A stretch of 64,000 bases of DNA from Anaerolineaceae bacterium oral taxon 439 (lineage in GTDB: Bacteria; Chloroflexota; Anaerolineae; Anaerolineales; Anaerolineaceae): NCBI GenBank assembly GCA_001717545.1, contig CP017039.1, forward strand, positions 496,001-560,000, read 5' to 3'. The position numbers and the translations under genes were made by a program. Within the stretch, counting starts at the first letter, position 1. Every line of letters starts with the position of its first letter. The notes beneath the pieces are model-generated. The model saw only the letters and a list, made by a program, of their open reading frames with translations, did not search any database and was not told where the DNA came from. Shown piece by piece: positions 8,109 to 17,634 of this stretch.

Positions 8109-11100
8109 ATGGAATTTCATATTTCCTCTCAGGCGCGAAAGAAATACAAGTTCAAGGCAAGTCTGTTCCGGTATGATGGGAACGTTATTTTTGCTGATTT
8201 TCATGCGGTTCGCCGCTTCGCGGATCAGCTCAACGCGGTTCGCCGTGAATCGGGCGATCGGGAGCAGGTATATCCCGGCCTGATCAACGCGATGGGGCTG
8301 ATCGACGAAATCATGCATCATGTGATTCATGAATTCAAAAAAGCGCATCAGCCGGACCTGAACCAACGCGCATACGAAAAATTAAAGGCGGCGCCGGCTT
8401 TATCGGCGCTCGACGATTCGCTGATGGCGTTCTGCGACGCGTTTCCGCCCGGCCCGGTTTATCAGGAAATCCAGACCGTCCCGGCTTATTTCGCCGAAAA
8501 TAACCCGTTAGGAGAACCCAACCGTTATGAGGTCGTCGAGGAGCTTCTCGTTCTCTGGATCACGAATCGGAACCCGGCGGCGATGAAGGCGTTTGACGAT
8601 TTATTCGACGAAAAGACGCTCCGTGAAAAGACGGCGTATTCGGAGATCGTCCGCGTTCTGACCGCGTATATCGAGACGCTTCCGAAAATCGAGGGCATGT
8701 CGCTCGTCGAATTCCTTCTTCTTCCGGCGAAACTCCATCCCGATTCGCTCTTCGATCAGCTGGATTTCATTCGTCGGAACTGGAGCGCGTATCTGGGCGA
8801 TTTCCTGCGCCGCCTGCTGATGTCGATGGATTGGATGCGCGAGGAAGCGCGGGATCATGGTTTCGGCCCCGGCGAGGTTCGGATCCCGGTTTATAGCGAC
8901 GGCGTCGGCGGATTCGGCGAAGATGAATACGAAGCGTTCAGTCAGGACAGGGAATGGATGCCGCGGCTGGTCCTGATAGCGAAGAACGTTTACGTCTGGC
9001 TGGACCAGCTGAGCCGGGAATACGGTTACCCGATTCGAACGCTGGACCAGATTCCGGACGAAACGCTCCGGACGCTTGCGGATCAGGGCTTTACCGGCTT
9101 ATGGCTGATCGGGCTTTGGGAACGATCGGCGGCGTCCGCGCGGATTAAGCAGCTCTGCGGCAATCCGGAAGCGCTGGCCTCGGCGTACTCGCTGCGCAGC
9201 TACCAGATCGCGTCCGATCTTGGCGGCGAGGAGGCGCTGCGCGGACTGGAAGCGAAGACCCGGCGGTTCGGGATCCGTCTGGCCTCCGATATGGTTCCGA
9301 ACCACATGGGGATCGATTCAGAATGGGTCCTTTACCGGCCGGATCTTTTCCTCTCTCTTCCGTATAGCCCCTTCCCGTCTTACACGTTCAACGGGCCGAA
9401 CCTCTCCCCCGATCCGAATATCGGGATCTTTATCGAGGACCATTATTACACGCGCGAGGACGCCGCCGTCGTTTTCAAGCGCGTCGATTTCAATACTGGC
9501 GATACGCGCTATATCTACCATGGAAACGACGGGACGACGATGCCCTGGAACGACACGGCGCAGTTGAACTACCTGAATCCGGAGGTTCGCGAGCTGGTGA
9601 CGCAGACGATTATCGGCGTGGCGCGGCGTTTCCCGATTATCCGTTTTGACGCGGCGATGACGCTGACCAAGCGGCATTATCAGCGTCTCTGGTTCCCGGA
9701 ACCGGGAACGGGCGGCGATATCGCGACCCGGTCCGAATATGGCCTGACCAAGGCTGAATTTGATCGGGCGTTCCCGGAAGAATTCTGGCGCAATGTCGTC
9801 GATCGGATTGCGGCGGAAGTTCCGGATACGCTGCTGCTGGCCGAGGCGTTCTGGCTGATGGAAGGGTATTTTGTTCGGACGCTCGGGATGCACCGCGTAT
9901 ACAATTCTGCGTTCATGAATATTCTCCGCGACGAGGACAACGCTAAATACCGCGTATTGATCAAGACGACGCTCGACTTCGAGCCGGAAATTCTGAAACG
10001 ATACGTTAACTTCATGAATAATCCGGACGAGAAGACCGCCGCGGAGCAATTCGGCAAAGGCGATAAGTATTTCGGGATTTTAGCGATGATGGTGACGATT
10101 CCCGGGCTGCCCATGTTTGGGCACGGGCAGCTTCAGGGCTTTACCGAGAAATACGGGATGGAGTACCGGCGGGCGTACTGGGACGAGCAGGTCGATTGGG
10201 ACCTGATGCGCCGGCATGAACGGGAGATTTTCCCGCTTCTTCATCAGCGCCGCCGCTTCGCCGAAGTCGACAACTTCCGTCTTTATAATTTCGCGACCGG
10301 TTATGGAAATACCGACGAGAACGTTTTCGCATATTCGAATTTTGGCGAGGGCAAGAAATCGCTTTTCGTTTACAACAATCGCTATGGCGATACCCAGGGC
10401 TTCGTCCGGCAGTCGGTTCCGTACATTCCCGCCGGATCGACGGATAAGGCGACGGTTGAAACGACGCTTGGGGACGCGCTTGGGCTGCGTTATGAACCCG
10501 ACCGCTACGTCATCCTTCACGACGAAATCCGCAAGCAGTATTTTATCCGTCCCTCGATCCGGCTGATGAACGAGGGCTTGTTCCTGTCGCTCGGGGCGTA
10601 CGAATATTACGTCTTTAACGATATTTATGAAATTCATGACGATCTTCAGGGAAGCTGGGGGAAGCTCTGCGCGGAGCTCGGCGATCGGGGAACGGAGGAT
10701 ATTTATACCGCGCTTCAGGAGCTGGCGCTCAAGTACATCCTGGATCCGTTCCGCTGGTCTTACGACGGCGCGAAGCTGCGCTGGCTGGAGGAACTGGTCG
10801 GGACCGGCGTCGGGGATCCGGACGTCTGGCAGCAGGTTGTCAACGGTACCTGGCCCGATTTCGAGCGCCTGGCGAACCTGTTCAATACCTGGTACGGGGT
10901 TCAGGGAAAAGATACTGCGCTGATGTACGATGGGTTTATTCATGGCGTCCGGGAGATGTTGACGCTCCCGGGTTCGAAAGCCGTTCCCGGAATGGCCGCG
11001 ACGAATCAGGCGCTCGAAAAGTTCGACGTCGCCGTTCGCGAGAATCCCGGCCTTTGGGTCGATACCTATCTGGCCGCGACGCTTCGGTTCATGGCGGAAA

Positions 11101-11792
11101 GCAAGGTCCCGTCGCGGTCGGCGTTCCCGCCGGTCGATCTTTTCCGCGACTGGTTCCTCGAACGCACGCTTTCTGCCGTGCTTTCAGCGGCGGGTTTTTA
11201 TCTTCCAACGATCCCGGAACAGGTCGAGACGATCCGCTGGCTTTACCTGATCGGGCTGGACCGGCTGCGCGCCGTGCGCTTCGATACGATCGATCTCGTT
11301 TTGGACGACATTCTTGAGGCGGAGGAAACGCGCGTACTGCTTCGTGTGAATACGTTTGAGGGCGTCCGCTGGTTCAATCGCGAGATGGCGGAGCTGTTGG
11401 GACGGGTTATCCGGATCGGCGGGTATTACGCCCTCGCGTTCGATCCGACGCTGGGGGCGGCGGAACGGAACGCGGCGATCCGCGCGGTCGGGGGACTTTT
11501 CGAAACGTTCCAGGCGCGCGTCGAAGCGTCGGAGTACCGCTATGACCGGATGATCGCCATGAAGGCGGCTGTCGCGGACGAGGGCGCGGAAAAGGTCTCG
11601 GAGGCGGCCGCGGAGAAGATCGGGGAAGCGCCGGAAAAGCGGAAAAAGAAAATCGGCGCCGAAACGTCCGCTGCGAAAAAAGCTGAGGGAAAGCCCAAAG
11701 CGAGAAAGAAGGCGAAGGACTCGGACGAGCCGAAGGAACCGAAGCGGCGGGCGAGGAAGAGCGAAAAGAAGGAAGGCGAAGAAAAGAAGTAG
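8109..11792 (+). CDS. Large GH13 alpha-amylase family protein with Lys-rich tail
   Basis: A 1227-residue protein without signal peptide or membrane segment, hence probably cytoplasmic. Residues 1-300 are an N-terminal domain I do not recognise. The GH13 barrel follows: VYVWLDQLSREYGYPIRTL, GFTGLWLIGLW, ASDMVPNHMG, nucleophile Asp about 514 in IIRFDAAMT, acid/base Glu about 579 in LLLAEAFW, and a conserved NNPDE near 640. The last 75 residues are Ala/Lys/Glu-rich and probably disordered. It should act on alpha-glucans or maltodextrins. The frame opens at a GTG (8064), but ATG 8109 has AGAAAGGG 8 bases upstream. A TATAAT at 8004-8009 may be its -10 box, with no good -35. The epimerase-like gene starts on the next base after the stop. 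Confidence 0.85.
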   Translation: MEFHISSQARKKYKFKASLFRYDGNVIFADFHAVRRFADQLNAVRRESGDREQVYPGLINAMGLIDEIMHHVIHEFKKAHQPDLNQRAYEKLKAAPALSALDDSLMAFCDAFPPGPVYQEIQTVPAYFAENNPLGEPNRYEVVEELLVLWITNRNPAAMKAFDDLFDEKTLREKTAYSEIVRVLTAYIETLPKIEGMSLVEFLLLPAKLHPDSLFDQLDFIRRNWSAYLGDFLRRLLMSMDWMREEARDHGFGPGEVRIPVYSDGVGGFGEDEYEAFSQDREWMPRLVLIAKNVYVWLDQLSREYGYPIRTLDQIPDETLRTLADQGFTGLWLIGLWERSAASARIKQLCGNPEALASAYSLRSYQIASDLGGEEALRGLEAKTRRFGIRLASDMVPNHMGIDSEWVLYRPDLFLSLPYSPFPSYTFNGPNLSPDPNIGIFIEDHYYTREDAAVVFKRVDFNTGDTRYIYHGNDGTTMPWNDTAQLNYLNPEVRELVTQTIIGVARRFPIIRFDAAMTLTKRHYQRLWFPEPGTGGDIATRSEYGLTKAEFDRAFPEEFWRNVVDRIAAEVPDTLLLAEAFWLMEGYFVRTLGMHRVYNSAFMNILRDEDNAKYRVLIKTTLDFEPEILKRYVNFMNNPDEKTAAEQFGKGDKYFGILAMMVTIPGLPMFGHGQLQGFTEKYGMEYRRAYWDEQVDWDLMRRHEREIFPLLHQRRRFAEVDNFRLYNFATGYGNTDENVFAYSNFGEGKKSLFVYNNRYGDTQGFVRQSVPYIPAGSTDKATVETTLGDALGLRYEPDRYVILHDEIRKQYFIRPSIRLMNEGLFLSLGAYEYYVFNDIYEIHDDLQGSWGKLCAELGDRGTEDIYTALQELALKYILDPFRWSYDGAKLRWLEELVGTGVGDPDVWQQVVNGTWPDFERLANLFNTWYGVQGKDTALMYDGFIHGVREMLTLPGSKAVPGMAATNQALEKFDVAVRENPGLWVDTYLAATLRFMAESKVPSRSAFPPVDLFRDWFLERTLSAVLSAAGFYLPTIPEQVETIRWLYLIGLDRLRAVRFDTIDLVLDDILEAEETRVLLRVNTFEGVRWFNREMAELLGRVIRIGGYYALAFDPTLGAAERNAAIRAVGGLFETFQARVEASEYRYDRMIAMKAAVADEGAEKVSEAAAEKIGEAPEKRKKKIGAETSAAKKAEGKPKARKKAKDSDEPKEPKRRARKSEKKEGEEKK

Positions 11793-12689
11793 ATGATATT
11801 AGTGACAGGGGGAACGGGGTTTATCGGAAACGTCCTGGTCCGTAACCTCGTTTCCCTGGGATACCCGATTCGGCTGCTGATCAATCCGTCGACCGAAACG
11901 CCGCGGCTCCCGCCCGGGCTGGCGGTCGACGTGGCAATTTCCGGGCTTGACGACGAACGAAGCGTTCGTGCGTCGCTTAAGGGCGTCAGGACGATTTTTC
12001 ATCTCGTCGGTACCGAATCGCGCGGGATTCATTACGATTTCGAGCGCGTCGATATCCGATCGACCCGGATCCTCGCCGAGCTGGGACGGGAGATGGAAAT
12101 CGAACGTTTCTTTTACCTGAGTCATTTAGGCGCGGACCGGCATTCAGCTTATCCGTATCTGAAAGCGAAGGCGCTGTCGGAAGCGGCGATCGTCGCTTCC
12201 GGCGTTCCTTATACGATTTTACGAACGGCGGCGGTCTATGGGAAGCATGATCATTTTACCGAGGTCTTCGCGCGCTATCTTCGCGCGTTCCCGCGTTTCG
12301 TCCCGATCCCGGGGGACGGCTCGGCAAAAGTTCAGCCGCTCTGGGTTGACGACCTGGCGACGTGCCTGCTGCTCTGTTTCGAGGACGCGAAGAAAGCGTT
12401 TACGACGATTACGGTCGGGGGGATGGAGTCGCTGACGGTTGAGGAAATATTTCTGATGATTATGGAGGAGTTGAAGATTCAGAAGCGGCTGCTGCGGATG
12501 TCGCCCGTCTGGCACCGGCAGCTGGTCATTGCGATGGAACAGTGGTTCCCGAAATTCCCGCGGACGTATTTCTGGACAGATTATCTCGCCGAGGATCGGA
12601 TTACCGGGATCGACGTTTTACCGAGGGAGTTCTCGCTTGTCCCGACGCGGCTGAGCCGGAATTTATCCTATCTCAGCGAACGCGGATAA
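11793..12689 (+). CDS. NAD(P)-binding epimerase/NDUFA9-like protein
   Basis: A 298-residue Rossmann-fold protein of the atypical short-chain dehydrogenase class. Residues 1-14 hold the dinucleotide motif TGGTGFIG; FFYLSHLGAD and YPYLKAKALSE take the positions of the catalytic Ser and Tyr-x-x-x-Lys region (here YLKAK), followed by YTILRTAAVYG. The family includes complex I assembly protein NDUFA9 and NmrA-like redox sensors; members without a proven reaction are common. The ATG directly follows the TAG of the GH13 gene, so translation is coupled. Confidence 0.8.
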   Translation: MILVTGGTGFIGNVLVRNLVSLGYPIRLLINPSTETPRLPPGLAVDVAISGLDDERSVRASLKGVRTIFHLVGTESRGIHYDFERVDIRSTRILAELGREMEIERFFYLSHLGADRHSAYPYLKAKALSEAAIVASGVPYTILRTAAVYGKHDHFTEVFARYLRAFPRFVPIPGDGSAKVQPLWVDDLATCLLLCFEDAKKAFTTITVGGMESLTVEEIFLMIMEELKIQKRLLRMSPVWHRQLVIAMEQWFPKFPRTYFWTDYLAEDRITGIDVLPREFSLVPTRLSRNLSYLSERG

Positions 12690-12729
12690 GCGGACGCGCC
12701 GCCGTTTTCAAGGTCCGGGGAGGCAGGAG

Positions 12730-13161
12730 ATGTTTGATGTTGTATCGTTTTGGCGTTCCGTCGTTAATCAGGAACGGACCCGATTAGAGGATTTTTTTCT
12801 TCCCGACGCGGTGATCCGTTGGCATAACACAAACGAACAATTCAGTGTCGGCGAATTTATCCGCGCGAACTGCGATTATCCGGGACAATGGCGCGGTCAG
12901 GTAGAACGGGTTGAGCGGACGGACGGGACGATCGTCACGGTCATCCGGGTTTTTGCCGCTGATGATTCGGTCTCATTTCATGTTGTTTCGTTTATCCGTT
13001 TACTCGGCGAACGGATCGCGGAATTGGATGAATATTGGAGCGAAGACGGCGAGCCGCCCGACTGGCGAAAAGAATTGCGTCTCGGCAGCCTGATTCGGAG
13101 TTTGCCATCGGCCCGTTCGGAAAAGGACGCCGGTCGTCCGTCAGGCGGATTGGCGGGATGA
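12730..13161 (+). CDS. NTF2-like/SnoaL-type small protein
   Basis: A 143-residue soluble protein whose pattern fits the cone-shaped NTF2-like fold: an N-terminal helix (VVSFWRSVVNQE), FLPDAVIRWHNTNEQFSVGEFIRAN, then beta strands VERVERTDGTIVTVIRVFAAD and SFHVVSFIRLLGERIAELDEYW. Members are ketosteroid-isomerase-like enzymes or ligand-binding proteins; no catalytic pair can be assigned. The last 25 residues are probably disordered. GGAGGCAGG lies just upstream of the ATG. It is on the same strand 40 bp after the epimerase-like gene. Confidence 0.7.
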   Translation: MFDVVSFWRSVVNQERTRLEDFFLPDAVIRWHNTNEQFSVGEFIRANCDYPGQWRGQVERVERTDGTIVTVIRVFAADDSVSFHVVSFIRLLGERIAELDEYWSEDGEPPDWRKELRLGSLIRSLPSARSEKDAGRPSGGLAG

Positions 13162-13222
13162 TTCAGGAAGCTTGAAGCGGACGCGCCGTTGAGATGGATT
13201 TTTGAACCTTAATGGGAGCCAT

Positions 13223-14599
13223 ATGGGACTGAAAAATTTTTGTGTGCATGGTCATTTTTATCAGCCGCCGCGGGAGGATCCCGAAACCGGGCGGATTCCC
13301 GACGAGCCGGGCGCGGAGGGCTTCGGGAACTGGAACGAGAAAATCACGTCGCAGTGTTACCTGCCGAACGCGGAGCTCGGGAATTTCTCGCGGATCAGTT
13401 TCGATCTTGGCCCGACGCTGGGGAACTGGCTTGCGCAGGCTCATCCGCAGCTGCATCGGGCTATCCTCGATCAGGAAGCGGAGTTCTTCGAAAAAAACGG
13501 CGTGTCGAACGCCATGGCGCAATCGTATCATCATACGATCCTGCCGCTCTCGCCCCGTGCGGATATGGAAACGCAGGTCAGATGGGGGATTGCGGATTAC
13601 GAAGCGCGCTTCGGGCGGCGTCCGCTCGGACTTTGGGCGCCGGAGACGGCCGTCAATCTGGAAACGCTCGACGTTTTGGCTGAGAACGGGATCCGGTTTA
13701 CGATTCTCGCCCCCTGGCAGGCGGAGCCCTCCGACGCGCTCGACCCGTCGCGTCCCTATCGGGTCGCGCTCCCGGGCGGTCGGGAGATCGTCGTCTTTTT
13801 CTTTGAACGCGAGCTTTCGCTGAACGCCAGCTTCGATCCCGACGCGACGCTCGACGCCGATCGTTACCTGCGCGAGCTGCTGGCGCCGATGTTCCCTGCG
13901 CGCGGTCGTATTCCGCGAACGTTCGTTATCGCGTCGGATGGCGAACTCTATGGGCATCATCAGCCCAACCGCGCTGAATTTCTCTGTTGGCTGACGACCG
14001 GAGCTGCGGAAGCGGTGGGCGTGACGCCGCTCGTACCGGCGCAGGTTTTACGGGATGCGAAGAAACTTAACACGGTAAAAATTCGTGAAAATACGTCGTG
14101 GAGCTGTCATCACGGCGTGGAACGCTGGCGCGGCGTGTGCGGCTGCGCGGAGCGCGGCGGCTGGAAAGCGCCGCTTCGAGAGGCGCTTAATTTCCTCGCG
14201 GACGTTATCGATTTCGAATCGGAACGCGCGCTGGGAAGTTTCGGGCTCGGGCTTCAGGAAACCCGGAACGATTATGGCCGGGTTCTGGTTGGCGCGGAGA
14301 GCGCGGACGCGTTCGCGGCGCGCCGGCTTGGAAGCGCGGACGGGGCGGCCGCCGAACGCGTCAAGGCGCTGATGGCTGTGCAGCTCGATCGTCATCGCAT
14401 GTTTACCTCCTGCGGCTGGTATTTCGAAACGTTCGATCGGATCGAGCCGAAAAATAATATCCGTGCGGCGGCGCGGGCGGTCCGGCGTTTCGACGCGCTC
14501 GCCGGGACGAACCTGAAAGATGAGATGGCGGGTCGGCTTTCCGCCGTCCAGGACGCCGCGAGCGGGCTCCGTGGAGACGAGGTTTTCCTGAATGGGTAA
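13223..14599 (+). CDS. Glycoside hydrolase family 57-type / DUF3536 protein
   Basis: A 458-residue protein. CVHGHFYQPPREDP at the N-terminus (HxHxYQPPRE), NEKITSQCYLPNA, AQSYHHTILPL and LGLWAPETAVNLETLDVLAENGI match GH57-like polysaccharide-processing enzymes; the C-terminal part with SWSCHHGVERWRGVCGC is typical of the DUF3536-containing branch. GH57 enzymes use a retaining mechanism with a Glu and an Asp; the acidic residue in WAPET and the Asp in FVIASDGELYGHH are the candidates. The ATG at 13223 has GGGAG just upstream; the in-frame TTG at 13202 is less likely. It lies downstream of the GH13 gene, and the two may share alpha-glucan as substrate. Confidence 0.82.
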   Translation: MGLKNFCVHGHFYQPPREDPETGRIPDEPGAEGFGNWNEKITSQCYLPNAELGNFSRISFDLGPTLGNWLAQAHPQLHRAILDQEAEFFEKNGVSNAMAQSYHHTILPLSPRADMETQVRWGIADYEARFGRRPLGLWAPETAVNLETLDVLAENGIRFTILAPWQAEPSDALDPSRPYRVALPGGREIVVFFFERELSLNASFDPDATLDADRYLRELLAPMFPARGRIPRTFVIASDGELYGHHQPNRAEFLCWLTTGAAEAVGVTPLVPAQVLRDAKKLNTVKIRENTSWSCHHGVERWRGVCGCAERGGWKAPLREALNFLADVIDFESERALGSFGLGLQETRNDYGRVLVGAESADAFAARRLGSADGAAAERVKALMAVQLDRHRMFTSCGWYFETFDRIEPKNNIRAAARAVRRFDALAGTNLKDEMAGRLSAVQDAASGLRGDEVFLNG

Positions 14600-14814
14600 A
14601 GGGATATTTCTTATGAGCGAGGGAATGATGAAAAATCTGGCGACAGTCCGCAGGTCGGAACGATTCTGAAACTTTTGGCGCCCTTAGGGAAGACGCTTGC
14701 GATTGTCCCGCCGCGTCCGGGTTCAGCTCGATAACGGGCTTCAGGAGCGATATCCGAATCGCGATCCTGGCGGGGCGAGGCACTTCTGAGCGGGTAAACG
14801 TGATTAATGTAACA

Positions 14815-14842
14815 TTGACAGCGCTTTGGCCCGCTATATAAT
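14815..14842 (+). promoter_or_regulatory. Consensus sigma-70 promoter of the BMP transporter operon
   Basis: TTGACA at 14815-14820 and TATAAT at 14837-14842 are both perfect, with a 16-base spacer. Transcription should start near 14849, giving a leader of about 45 bases that ends in AAAGGAG before the ATG at 14895. The 215 bases before it (14600-14814) hold no gene; one frame there (14633-14729) reads like a short protein fragment. Confidence 0.85.
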
Positions 14843-14894
14843 TGAGAAGGTCTGCTTTGTCAGACAATTATTCAGACTGGAAAAGGAGTCTCTT

Positions 14895-15884
14895 ATGAAG
14901 AAAAATATATTAGTTGTTCTGTTTGTTTTGTTTTGCTGCGTTGCCGTTTTCTCGGCGGCCTCGGCGCAGAAAGCGGTCGGCGATTATAAAATTGCGCTGA
15001 TCCTTCCCGGTTCGATCAACGATCAAAGTTGGAACGCGACCAACTACGCCGGGCTCGTCGCCAGCAACGAGCAGCTTGGAACGAATATCGAGTATGTTGA
15101 AAATATCCAGGCGGCTGATTATGAATCGACGTTCCGTCAGTATGCAGAGCGCGGATATGATCTCGTTTTAGCGGCGGGAACGCAGTTCGACGAAGCGGCG
15201 AACGCGGTCGCGGCGGAATACCCGGATACGACCTTCTGCGTCGTGAACGGAACGGTCAGCACGGGCGATAACGTCGCGCCGATTTTCCCGCGCGAATATG
15301 AGGGCAGCTATATCGCGGCGCTCATCGCCGGGCAGGTCAGCGAAAAAGGTCAGTTCGCTACGATCGGCGGCTTCCCGAATCAGGCGATGGAAAACCTGCT
15401 TTCCGTTTACGAAAAGGTTTCGGTTGATATCGCGAAGGAGCGTGGAATTGAGGATGCCGCGGCCGTCCGCGCGTACGCGAATAGCTGGGACGATATCGCG
15501 CTGGGGAAGCAGATGACTGAGCAGATGATCGATAACGGTGCGGATGTGATGTTCATCTATGCGAATCAGGTCGGACTGGGCGGAATTCAGGCCGCCGCGG
15601 AAAAAGGCGCTAAATTTATCGGCTTCTCCTCTGATCAGACGCTGATCGATCCGGAAACTGTCGTCGCTTCCGTCGATTTTGATTTCAAAGCTTTCTATAC
15701 CTGGGCGGTCGATAAATTCTTAAAGGGCGAGCTGGCGGGAAACATGGTTCATGAAGCCGGGATTGCCGAAGGCCTTTTCGTCCCGATTTATACCGAGAAC
15801 GTCAGCGAAGAAATTCAGACGTTCGTTGCGGAGAAGCTCGCCGAATATGAAGACGGAAAGGTCGATCTGACCGAGCTTTTCTAA
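14895..15884 (+). CDS. BMP family ABC transporter substrate-binding protein
   Basis: A 329-residue exported protein. A signal peptide (two lysines, a Leu/Val/Phe core, AASA before QKAVGDYK) is followed by YKIALILPGSINDQSWN, the family's ligand-binding start, then YADTxFCVVNG-like (YPDTTFCVVNG), FPREYEGSYIAALIAG and FIGFSSDQTLIDPETVVASV. Relatives (PnrA/TmpC, BmpA) bind purine nucleosides, so nucleoside uptake is the best guess; some bind other ligands. No lipobox cysteine is seen, unlike many Gram-positive relatives. The ATG at 14895 has AAAGGAG at 14882-14888. The ATPase and two permeases follow on the same strand. Confidence 0.9.
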   Translation: MKKNILVVLFVLFCCVAVFSAASAQKAVGDYKIALILPGSINDQSWNATNYAGLVASNEQLGTNIEYVENIQAADYESTFRQYAERGYDLVLAAGTQFDEAANAVAAEYPDTTFCVVNGTVSTGDNVAPIFPREYEGSYIAALIAGQVSEKGQFATIGGFPNQAMENLLSVYEKVSVDIAKERGIEDAAAVRAYANSWDDIALGKQMTEQMIDNGADVMFIYANQVGLGGIQAAAEKGAKFIGFSSDQTLIDPETVVASVDFDFKAFYTWAVDKFLKGELAGNMVHEAGIAEGLFVPIYTENVSEEIQTFVAEKLAEYEDGKVDLTELF

Positions 15885-15955
15885 GCTGTTCCGGCCGAAA
15901 GAATCTCGCCCGGAGGCCTGCCGGCGGACGCTGAGACCCGCCTGGGAATGGGGAA

Positions 15956-15982
15956 GGAAGAAGCGGACGTTCGTCTTCTTCC
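15956..15982 (+). terminator. Hairpin between binding protein and ATPase genes
   Basis: GGAAGAAG (15956-15963) pairs with CTTCTTCC (15975-15982), and inside it ACG pairs with CGT around a TT loop, leaving a 3-base bulge. The tail is CTCCCTTCA, not a real T-run. It is therefore more likely a partial terminator or an mRNA-stabilising hairpin that lets the binding protein be made in excess over the rest of the operon. Confidence 0.5.
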
Positions 15983-16104
15983 TCCCTTCATAATATCAAA
16001 AAAGTCCGGCGCGCTCCGCTCTGTCGGCGCGTCTGAGCCTGTGGGACGGGGCGCGGTTCTCTGACCCCATGAGCGGGCTCTTCCTGATTTCGTAAGGTTA
16101 TAGT

Positions 16105-17634
16105 ATGGCCCATTTCATTGAACTCAGACATATTACCAAGTATTTCTCTCATGTCGTCGCGAATCAGGACGTTTCCTTCGCGATTCACCCGGGCGAGGTT
16201 TTAGCGCTGCTGGGGGAAAACGGCGCTGGGAAAAGTACCGTCATGAAGATTCTCTACGGCTTGTATCATGCCGACAGCGGCGAGATTCTTCAAGACGGAA
16301 AGCCGGTCGTGATCCGCTCGCCGCGCGACGCGATGAATCTCGGGATTACGATGATCCAGCAGCATTTTTCGTTAGTCCCGGCGCATACGGTTACGGAAAA
16401 CCTGATTCTCGGGACCGTCCATGGGACGATCGATTGGGACGCGGTTCATCGGAAAGTCGCCGGATTAGCGGCGGCGCATGGATTCGAAATCGACCCGAAA
16501 GCCAAAGTCAGCAGTCTCGCGGTCGGCGTTCAGCAGAAGGTCGAGATCCTGAAAGCGATTTATCAGAATACCCGCCTGCTGATCATGGACGAACCGACGG
16601 CGGTTCTCACGCCGCAGGAATCGGAACAGCTGATGACCTTCGTTAAGAACTTTACGGCAGAGGGAAACTCGGTCGTTTTCATTACGCATAAGCTTCAGGA
16701 GGTCATGGAGGTTGCCGATCGGATTATTGTCATGCGCAGCGGGAGGATTTCCGGCGACTTGCGCAAGGACGAGACGAACGCGCGCGAGCTGTCGCGGTTA
16801 ATGATCGGGCGCGATCTGGACGGCGAGCCGGGCGCGGAAAGTCGCGAAGACGCCGGCCTGGCGCCGGTTCGCCTTTCGCTTGAAAACGTCACGGTTGGCG
16901 GAGAAGGCGCGGTTCCAAGTCTGTCGGATATTACGCTGGGGATCCACGCCGGAGAAGTTTTCGGAATCGCGGGGGTCAGCGGCAACGGGCAGCAGGAGTT
17001 ATGCGAGGTGCTCTGCGGCGCGCTCCCGCCGGCGGCCGGAACGATCCGTCTGGACGGCGAGGCGATTGAAAAGCTCGATATTCAGGCGCGGATCAGGCGG
17101 GGAATCGGCTACGTTCCTTCCAACCGGCATCGCGACGGGCTGGTCATGAACATGACGATCGCTGAGAACATGATCCTCAAGACCAGCTTTGATCCGCGCT
17201 GGCTGAAGAACGGGCTGATCGATCGGCGAAGGGTCGACGAGGTGTCCGATCGCGCGATTTCGACGTATCGGATTAAGGCGTCGGGGCCGAACGCGATTCT
17301 CAGGACGCTTTCCGGCGGCAATCAGCAGAAGGTCATTGTCGCTCGCGAGGTCGAGATCGGCGAAAAGGTCATTATTTTTGACCAGCCGACGCGCGGTCTC
17401 GATCTCGGCGCGATCGACAACGTTCATCGGATTATTCGCGGGGAAAAGGAAAAGGGCAAAGCAATCCTCCTCGTTTCGACCGAGCTGAGCGAAATCATGG
17501 CGCTTTCGGATCGCTTTACCGTTTTGTATAAAGGAAAAATGCAGGGCGTTTATCGCCGCGGCGAATTGTCGACGGAGGAGATCGGCCTGCTGATGGCGGG
17601 GTACAGGGTTGGCGAAGGAGGCGCGCATGGATGA
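16105..17634 (+). CDS. ABC transporter ATP-binding protein, double NBD (nucleoside type)
   Basis: A 509-residue protein with two tandem ATPase domains, the standard length for the RbsA/NupO type. Domain 1 has Walker A GENGAGKST at residues 37-45 and Walker B LLIMDEPTAVLTP; its signature reads LAVGVQQK. Domain 2 (from about residue 250) has the degenerate P-loop GVSGNGQQE, LSGGNQQKV and IIFDQPTRGLDLG. Such proteins energise BMP-type nucleoside importers with one regular and one degenerate ATP site. It overlaps the next permease gene by 8 bp. Confidence 0.92.
   Translation: MAHFIELRHITKYFSHVVANQDVSFAIHPGEVLALLGENGAGKSTVMKILYGLYHADSGEILQDGKPVVIRSPRDAMNLGITMIQQHFSLVPAHTVTENLILGTVHGTIDWDAVHRKVAGLAAAHGFEIDPKAKVSSLAVGVQQKVEILKAIYQNTRLLIMDEPTAVLTPQESEQLMTFVKNFTAEGNSVVFITHKLQEVMEVADRIIVMRSGRISGDLRKDETNARELSRLMIGRDLDGEPGAESREDAGLAPVRLSLENVTVGGEGAVPSLSDITLGIHAGEVFGIAGVSGNGQQELCEVLCGALPPAAGTIRLDGEAIEKLDIQARIRRGIGYVPSNRHRDGLVMNMTIAENMILKTSFDPRWLKNGLIDRRRVDEVSDRAISTYRIKASGPNAILRTLSGGNQQKVIVAREVEIGEKVIIFDQPTRGLDLGAIDNVHRIIRGEKEKGKAILLVSTELSEIMALSDRFTVLYKGKMQGVYRRGELSTEEIGLLMAGYRVGEGGAHG

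Noticed and set aside
16105-17634. Fusion or duplication event in the BMP ATPase
   Set aside because: Two NBDs in one chain with a degenerate second P-loop is normal for this transporter class.
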